A model generated the notes under the pieces. It was given only the letters and a program-made list of their open reading frames with translations, did no database searches and was not told the DNA's origin. Positions 59,482 through 64,000 of a stretch of 64,000 nt of DNA are shown here, piece after piece. Both the position numbers and the translations under genes were made by a program. Where the stretch lies: assembly GCF_025566985.1 (NCBI RefSeq), contig NZ_JAOQJD010000006.1:53523-117522 (forward strand), in the 5' to 3' direction. This stretch comes from Aedoeadaptatus acetigenes (GTDB taxonomy: Bacteria; Bacillota; Clostridia; Tissierellales; Peptoniphilaceae). How positions within the stretch are numbered: the stretch's first letter is position 1; the number at the start of each line of letters is the position of its first letter.

Positions 59482-59946
59482 ATGTCCAAGGAAAAAGCGT
59501 ACGCCGATTTAGAAAAAAAGGGCCTCACGGAACACTTTATTGAAACGGAAGAATCCACCGCCACCGTTGAAATGGCTGCCGCCGTTTTAGGTGTCACACC
59601 GGGGGAAATCGCCAAGTCCCTCACCTTCAGAAACGCGGAAAAAGAACCGATTTTAATCGTCATGGCCGGGGACAAGCGGGTGGACAACAAAAAGTTTAAG
59701 GCCGCCTTCCAAACCAAGGCGAAAATGCTCTCCGCCGAAGAAGTTGCCGAAGAAATCGGCCACGAAGTCGGCGGCGTCACGCCCTTCGGCGTGAATCCCG
59801 GCGTGAAAATCTACCTGGACGAAAGCTTAAAGGCCTACGATGTGGTCTATCCCGCCTGCGGCTCCGAATACGCCGTGGCAAAATTTTCCGTGGACGAATT
59901 GATCCACGCCGTGGAAGGGGAAGGCTTCGTCGACGTGTCGAAATAG
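59482..59946 (+). CDS. YbaK/EbsC-type aminoacyl-tRNA deacylase
   Basis: A 154-residue YbaK/ProRS-INS-like protein. Conserved parts are SLTFRNAEKEPILIVMAGDK, the metal-free catalytic groove with KKFKAAF, and EVGGVTPFGV. The family clears mischarged tRNA (Cys/Ala-tRNA-Pro) in trans. ATG 59482 follows AGGAGGGAAATC; the frame opens earlier inside typA. It lies 13 bp after typA and is likely in its operon. Confidence 0.88.
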   Translation: MSKEKAYADLEKKGLTEHFIETEESTATVEMAAAVLGVTPGEIAKSLTFRNAEKEPILIVMAGDKRVDNKKFKAAFQTKAKMLSAEEVAEEIGHEVGGVTPFGVNPGVKIYLDESLKAYDVVYPACGSEYAVAKFSVDELIHAVEGEGFVDVSK

Positions 59947-59965
59947 CTTAGGCTTTCCCGCCTCT

Positions 59966-59996
59966 TTGCCATGGCTTGGATATTGTCTGCTATACT
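59966..59996 (+). promoter_or_regulatory. Weak promoter before the small basic protein
   Basis: TTGCCA at 59966-59971 and TATACT at 59991-59996 with a long 19-bp spacer. Confidence 0.35.
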
Positions 59997-60017
59997 GGTG
60001 AAAAAGGAGGGGAGTCC

Positions 60018-60299
60018 ATGGAAATGACAAGCATGGTTCAGGATGTCGCGGATCGAAAAAAAGAGAAGAAGCGCAGAAAGCGCCGGCGCCGGCGGGTGCG
60101 TCGTTTGATTTTTCTCGCCCTTGTCTTGGCTGTGCTCGCCAAGTTCGGCTTTCTCGACGGCTTTATCTACGATCCCCAAGGTCAGTTGCAAGAAGCCATG
60201 GGCCGCATCGCGTCTTTGGGCAGCACCATCGTGGATCATCTCCCGGGCATTCGCCTGTGGATCGCAGACAAATTAAATTACATCGCACAGTTTATGTAA
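60018..60299 (+). CDS. Small single-pass membrane protein with a strongly basic N-terminus
   Basis: A 93-residue protein from ATG 60018 (AAAGGAGGGGAG upstream). Residues 15-33 are almost all Lys/Arg (KKEKKRRKRRRRRVRR), followed by one transmembrane helix (LIFLALVLAVLAKFGFL) and an amphipathic tail with LNYIAQFM at the end. Not recognised. A membrane-tethered protein with a cytoplasmic basic patch for nucleic acid or lipid contact is a guess. Monocistronic, with its own terminator. Confidence 0.55.
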   Translation: MEMTSMVQDVADRKKEKKRRKRRRRRVRRLIFLALVLAVLAKFGFLDGFIYDPQGQLQEAMGRIASLGSTIVDHLPGIRLWIADKLNYIAQFM

Positions 60300-60300
60300 G

Positions 60301-60326
60301 GCTTCGGCTTCGGCCGGAGCTTTTTC
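60301..60326 (+). terminator. Terminator after the small basic membrane protein
   Basis: GCTTCGGC-TTCG-GCCGGAGC (one wobble) followed by five T residues. It begins one base after the stop codon. Confidence 0.88.
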
Positions 60327-60383
60327 CATGTCCGCCGTTTGCTTTTAAGGGGCGCCTGTGGGAAAATAAAATCAGGAGGCATT

Positions 60384-60956
60384 ATGTTTGGATTTAAGAA
60401 AAAACCGAAGACCTTATACGGAAAAATCGTCGAAGATCCCCGGGTGGACATCGGCGACGACGGCAGCTACGAATGGGCCGTACTGAATAAAGAAATTACA
60501 CCGACGCCGGTGAATACCGACGCCTTGGACGTGGGCATCATGGAATACTTCGGCCGGGAGGCCTTTGCTCTGGAACACATCGACCGTTTTTTTGAAAAGA
60601 ACCGGGCCCTGGAGGCCGTGGGTCATTTCGAGCAGTGGCTCTTTGCCCTGGATCAAATGGAGCGGCCCTTTTTGGGTCTCGCCATTTTGCTTATGCGTGA
60701 CAGCGAAGTGATCGAGGCGAAGAAATTCGGCATCTACCTGACCCGCTACACGGATCTCTCCCACAAGACCCAGGCGCGGGCCATCGTGGAAAATTTGGGC
60801 CGCCACGACGCCTTCAGCTACTACGCCTTGGACGCCCTCTTAAAGAGCGAAGGCGGCAGCTACGCCTTTTACGAATTGGGCTTCACCTTAGAGGGCAGGG
60901 CTCACGACATTTACGATCACATGGCCAAGGAGCTCTTGGAGAAAGGGAAAAAATGA
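60384..60956 (+). CDS. Conserved hypothetical protein upstream of cvfB
   Basis: A 190-residue soluble, acidic protein from ATG 60384 (CAGGAGGCATT upstream). It is largely helical after residue 50 (LEHIDRFFEKNRALEAVGHF, ARAIVENLGRHDAFSYYALD), with the feel of a HEAT-like or TPR-like helical repeat. No catalytic motif, signal or membrane helix was seen. The ATGA overlap with cvfB indicates a shared operon. Not recognised. Confidence 0.6.
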   Translation: MFGFKKKPKTLYGKIVEDPRVDIGDDGSYEWAVLNKEITPTPVNTDALDVGIMEYFGREAFALEHIDRFFEKNRALEAVGHFEQWLFALDQMERPFLGLAILLMRDSEVIEAKKFGIYLTRYTDLSHKTQARAIVENLGRHDAFSYYALDALLKSEGGSYAFYELGFTLEGRAHDIYDHMAKELLEKGKK

Positions 60957-61759
60957 AATTAGGAAAAGTACAACAGTTAAAACTCGTGGAAAAGGGAAAA
61001 TACCTTTGGGCCACCGACGGCGAAAAGGAAGTGCCCATTCACGGCGAGATGCGGGGAAAAGACGGAGAGATGCGGGACGTGTTTTTGTACCGTGAAAACA
61101 ACGGACAGATCGCCGGCATGTTGGAGGCGCCCTTTATTCAGGTGGGGGAAGTGGCCAAGCTGAAAGTGGTGGCCAAATCGAAAATCGGCTATTTCGTCGG
61201 CATTAACGCGCCGAAAGATATCCTCCTGCCCTTCTCCGAAGCCACGGAGCGCATCGCAGAGGGAGAAAAATACCTCTTTACCATGTACGTGGACAAGTCC
61301 GAGCGCTTGGCCGTGTCCATGGAAATTAAAGACGCATTGAAATCCAACAGCCCCTACAAAAAAGGGGATCGGGTTACGGGCACGGTCTACCACGTGGGGA
61401 AAAGCGGCATTCTCGTCGCCGTAGACGACACCTACGACGGCCGCATCCCCAAGCAAGAGATGAAGGGCATCTACCACGCCGGAGACACGGTAGAGGTGCG
61501 GGTGGCCAATGTCCTCGACGACGGCAAGCTCACTTTGTCTTTGCGTGATTTCGCCCATGTGCAAATGCTTCAGGATTCCGACGTGCTTTTGGGCCTTATG
61601 GATGAAATGGGGGGAAAACTCCCCGTCGGCGACAAATCGGATCCCGAGGAGATCAAGCGGCTCACGGGTCTCACGAAAAAAGCTTTTAAGCGGGCCGTGG
61701 GCAAGCTTTATAAAGAAGGCAAGGCCGTTCCCGGACCCACGGAAACGAGAAGGAAGTAA
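60953..61759 (+). CDS. cvfB: S1-like RNA-binding protein of the CvfB/YitL family
   Basis: A 268-residue protein with three S1-like OB domains (about 1-60, 65-135, 145-205) and a C-terminal winged helix (GLTKKAFKRAVGKLYKEGKA). The third S1 domain reads YKKGDRVTGTVYHVGKSGIL. CvfB binds RNA and affects virulence-factor expression in Staphylococcus aureus. Starts and stops overlap both neighbours (ATGA, TAATG), so the three genes form a tight operon. Confidence 0.88.
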   Translation: MKLGKVQQLKLVEKGKYLWATDGEKEVPIHGEMRGKDGEMRDVFLYRENNGQIAGMLEAPFIQVGEVAKLKVVAKSKIGYFVGINAPKDILLPFSEATERIAEGEKYLFTMYVDKSERLAVSMEIKDALKSNSPYKKGDRVTGTVYHVGKSGILVAVDDTYDGRIPKQEMKGIYHAGDTVEVRVANVLDDGKLTLSLRDFAHVQMLQDSDVLLGLMDEMGGKLPVGDKSDPEEIKRLTGLTKKAFKRAVGKLYKEGKAVPGPTETRRK

Positions 61760-63309
61760 TGGAGGTTTTCGATAAGGTGCGCCTCGCAATTACGGACTAC
61801 GACTATCGGGGCCGAGGCATGGGCAAAGCCGACGGCGCCGTGGTCTTTTTAGACGGCGGGGAAATCGGCGACGTGGTGGATGTGACCATCGTGAAAAAGA
61901 AGAAGCGCTTTTTCGAAGGAGAAATTCTCTCTTACGAGAAAAAATCCCCTTACCGCGTGAAAAATCCCTGTCCCTACACGAACTGCAATGGCTGCGCCTT
62001 TTTGTCCCTGGACCGAAAAGAGGAGCTGAATTGGAAGCGGCGGCGGGTGGCCGATGCCTTATCCCGCATCGGCGATGTGGACGTTCACGTGGATCCCGTC
62101 GTCGCCCGTGGTGAGAGCACGGGCTATCGCAACCACATGCAGTTTCATGTGAAGGACAGGAAGCTTACCCTCTACGGAAAAGGCGGCGAAGTTATTTCTA
62201 TCAAGCGCTGCCTGATGCAGACGGAAAGAGCCAACGAAATCCTCGCCGCCATGCAGGGAGAAAAGTGGCTGGATGAGGTGGCCCTCGTGGGCATTCGCAC
62301 CACCCGCCGCGGCGAGAGCATGGTGATTTTGTCCGGGCCCAAGGACATGAACGACAACCTCCTTCACGGCGCCGTGGCCTTTGCCGTGGAGGCCGGCGTG
62401 GATAGTCTGTACTACACGAAAAATACCAATCCCCGCTTTCACTACGGCAGAAAGATGGAACACCTTTACGGGAAGAAAGAAATCACCGAAACCCTGGCCG
62501 GCTACGACTACGGCATCTTCGGCGCCAATTTCTTTCAGGTGAATCCCATGGGCGCCGAGGCCATTATTGAAAAAGTGGTGAGCGCCGCGGAGCCGGGCAA
62601 AAACATCGTGGAGCTTTACGCCGGCATCGGCACCATCACCCTGCCCTTAAGCGAACAAGCCGAGGCCGTCGTGGCCAACGAATACGCTCAGACCTCCGTG
62701 GATTACGCGCGGAAGACGGCGGAAGATAACGGCGTGACGAACGTGCGCTACATCGCCGGGGCGGCGGAGAAGATCATGCCCCGCATCGCCGAAGATGAGA
62801 AGGTGGACGTCCTCGTCGTGGATCCACCGCGGGCGGGGCTCGATCCCATGGTCGTCGAAAGCGCCCTTCAAGCGAATCCCGAGGCCATGATCTACGTGAG
62901 CTGCAACCCATCCACCTTGGCGCGGGATCTGGCTCTGTTAAAAGAACAATTCCATATCGAATCCATCACCCCCATCGACATGTTCCCCCATACGGCGGCG
63001 GTGGAGACGGTAGCTCTGTTGTCCAAACTAAATACAGAACATCATTTAGATATAGAAATAGGGGAAGATGAATTATCTGAAATTGACTTTTCAAAAGACG
63101 CAACTTATGGAGAAATTAAAAAGTATGTGTTAGATAAATACGGACTAAAAGTTTCAAGCCTATATATTGCACAAATAAAAAGGAAACATGGTCTAATAGA
63201 GAGAGAAAATTATAATTTTAGTAAGAAAGAAAATCAAAGAGTGCCAAATTGCCCAGAAGAAAAAGAAAAAGCAATCGAAGATGCTTTAGAGCATTTTGGA
63301 ATGATTTAA
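61759..63309 (+). CDS. rlmD: 23S rRNA (uracil-C5)-methyltransferase RlmD/RlmCD type, with C-terminal extension
   Basis: A 516-residue SAM-dependent m5U methyltransferase. An N-terminal TRAM domain (1-60) and iron-sulfur cysteines (CPYTNCNGCAFL) precede the Rossmann core with ELYAGIGTITLPL, the VDPPRAGLDP motif and the nucleophile Cys in YVSCNPSTLARDL. After AAVETVALLSKL (about 424) a 90-residue extension follows (VSSLYIAQIKRKHGLIEREN, ending IEDALEHFGMI). Similar tails occur on clostridial RlmD proteins. The tail DNA is sharply AT-rich versus the GC-rich body, beginning near 63,030, so it may derive from another source. Confidence 0.9.
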   Translation: MEVFDKVRLAITDYDYRGRGMGKADGAVVFLDGGEIGDVVDVTIVKKKKRFFEGEILSYEKKSPYRVKNPCPYTNCNGCAFLSLDRKEELNWKRRRVADALSRIGDVDVHVDPVVARGESTGYRNHMQFHVKDRKLTLYGKGGEVISIKRCLMQTERANEILAAMQGEKWLDEVALVGIRTTRRGESMVILSGPKDMNDNLLHGAVAFAVEAGVDSLYYTKNTNPRFHYGRKMEHLYGKKEITETLAGYDYGIFGANFFQVNPMGAEAIIEKVVSAAEPGKNIVELYAGIGTITLPLSEQAEAVVANEYAQTSVDYARKTAEDNGVTNVRYIAGAAEKIMPRIAEDEKVDVLVVDPPRAGLDPMVVESALQANPEAMIYVSCNPSTLARDLALLKEQFHIESITPIDMFPHTAAVETVALLSKLNTEHHLDIEIGEDELSEIDFSKDATYGEIKKYVLDKYGLKVSSLYIAQIKRKHGLIERENYNFSKKENQRVPNCPEEKEKAIEDALEHFGMI

Positions 63310-63672
63310 ATAATATCTAAGATTGAAAATTTTAAAATTAAGACTTAAAAACTTTAAGATTAAAAAGATATGTACTTCTTATATAACCTAAGAAGATTAA
63401 TTGAAAATCAGGGGAACGATGATGGTAAAATAAAAAATTTTAACAACTAAAGAAGAATTAGGCATTATTGCCAAAGAGGTTTTTATGAAGTTAAAAATAC
63501 TGAAAAAGACTTGTTAGAATTGAAAATTTTAGTTCATTGTGCAGGGTTTCGTGTCATAATAGTGATAGAGGCAAATAGTTATGTAAATATAAAGAGTTCA
63601 AGACTTCTACCAAAGTTTAAAACTCAAAAAATAAATAGTTGGTGTGCTGCTTAGAGTAACCATTTTGATAAT
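63310..63672 (+). other. AT-rich non-coding DNA with decayed IS3 coding scraps
   Basis: 363 bases of very AT-rich sequence with stops in every frame. Short pieces such as LTTKEELGIIAKEVF (near 63440) and SSRLLPKFKTQKINSWCAA (near 63595, ending at TAG 63652) look like broken protein-coding DNA, probably from the same transposon whose orfA end follows. Confidence 0.5.
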
Positions 63673-63780
63673 GTGGATGCGAAACAAAAAGAGATAATCA
63701 GACTTCGTAAAAAATTGAAACAGGTTGAAATGGAGAATGATATTTTAAAGCAAGCTGCACTACTGTTAGGCAAAAAATAG
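63673..63780 (+). pseudogene. IS3-family transposase OrfA, C-terminal remnant
   Basis: In frame to TAG 63780 the DNA reads VDAKQKEIIRLRKKLKQVEM, then ENDILKQAALLLGKK. This is the leucine-zipper end of IS3-group OrfA (RLRKxLKxVExENDILKxA). A stop at 63652-63654 cuts it from any N-terminus. Confidence 0.85.
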
Positions 63781-63809
63781 ACCTCATTATCTCGAACTGA
63801 GATAAATAT

Positions 63810-63890
63810 AGCATTAGTGCAATGTGTAGACTACTTGGGGTCACAAGAAGTTTAGTCTATTATCATTTGAACCTTGAATTTACAATCTAA
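63810..63890 (+). pseudogene. IS3-family transposase OrfB, N-terminal remnant
   Basis: The frame SISAMCRLLGVTRSLVYYHL matches the start of IS3-group OrfB (helix-turn-helix before the DDE core). It is cut after about 20 residues by the left end of the IS30-type element; TAA at 63888-63890 is already foreign sequence. No DDE domain remains in the window. Confidence 0.75.
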
Positions 63891-64000
63891 GTGCAACAAA
63901 AAATGATCCACCGTTTTCTGGTAAAATTGTGTCGACGAAAACCAATCAACCAGGAGGAACGATGAATCATTATTCTCATTTTACACTAAAAGAGCGTGAG
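63877..64000 (+). mobile_element. Left end of an IS30-family element (continues beyond window)
   Basis: TTTACAATCTAAGTGCAAC near 63880-63898 resembles IS30-family terminal repeats. An extended -10 (TGG-TAAAAT, 63919-63927) and AGGAGGAAC lead to a transposase start. It interrupts the IS3 orfB remnant, so it arrived later. The exact end base cannot be fixed without the other end. Confidence 0.7.
63962..64000 (+). CDS. IS30-family transposase (partial, start only)
   Basis: ATG 63962 begins MNHYSHFTLKERE, the usual opening of IS30 transposases (MNxYxHLTxxERE, the first helix of the HTH_38 domain). The gene runs off the window. Confidence 0.8.
   Translation, partial: MNHYSHFTLKERE

Overview
The window is one stretch of a low-GC-type Gram-positive (Firmicutes) chromosome whose core is, unusually, about 50% GC. 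Gene order and content (rpsF-ssb-rpsR; yybS-gdpP-rplI-dnaB; tig-clpP-clpX-lon-engB; feoAAB with ferredoxin and rubredoxin; an SLH surface protein; several proteins with copper-amine-oxidase N-terminal-like domains; DUF5058 with an M20 amidohydrolase) suggest an anaerobic coccus of the Peptoniphilaceae/Tissierellia (Peptoniphilus or Aedoeadaptatus type). That placement is inference from gene content. No rRNA, tRNA or CRISPR array was seen.

Layout. 1-2130: end of an ABC ATPase (TOBE domain), a metallophosphoesterase, and the rpsF-ssb-rpsR operon driven by a near-consensus promoter inside the end of the phosphoesterase gene. 2400-8950: a single 2178-residue SLH-anchored surface protein built of NEAT-like folds and FIVAR-type helical repeats. 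9090-14640: yybS-like, gdpP (c-di-AMP hydrolysis), rplI, dnaB, uppP. 14800-23390: iron uptake (feoA, feoA, feoB, small Cys/His protein), a 2[4Fe-4S] ferredoxin, a T-box-controlled serS, and three secreted proteins with copper-amine-oxidase-like stalk domains. 23530-26440: a Mn2+ riboswitch (yybP-ykoY) and the P-type ATPase it controls.

26440-32655 is an AT-rich island. It holds the 5' part of a type I restriction methylase gene (hsdM, cut before the SAM motif), a TetR regulator with a perfect 30-bp palindromic operator, two ABC half-transporters, a 5'-damaged ECF S-component gene, and what looks like the last codons of hsdR. Identical 24-bp terminator hairpins flank it. The simplest reading is a type I restriction locus whose middle was replaced by an exporter cassette.

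32660-46210: fni, trxB, an IS200-type element with a structured tail, DUF5058 plus M20 hydrolase, an MltG-like membrane protein, an RluD-type pseudouridine synthase, a ROK kinase, and a short-form addB-addA pair. 46200-50410: a copper ATPase with CopZ fused to its C-terminus (CopZ keeps its own ribosome site and ATG), a PC4-like protein, a lactate/2-hydroxyacid dehydrogenase. 50480-56740: protein quality control (tig, clpP, clpX, lon) and engB. 56750-63310: rubredoxin, an anti-sigma-type ATPase, typA, ybaK-type deacylase, small hypotheticals, cvfB, rlmD. From about 63,030 to the end the sequence turns AT-rich: the rlmD tail, a decayed IS3-type transposase, and the start of an IS30-type element that interrupts it.

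The most unusual items are the terminator-bracketed restriction/exporter island, the TetR operator with a 21-bp tandem duplication of its ribosome site and start, the CopA-CopZ fusion, the giant NEAT-like/SLH protein lacking the usual haem tyrosines, and the terminator-like hairpins in the feo and typA leaders. No clearly new defence or metabolic system was found.
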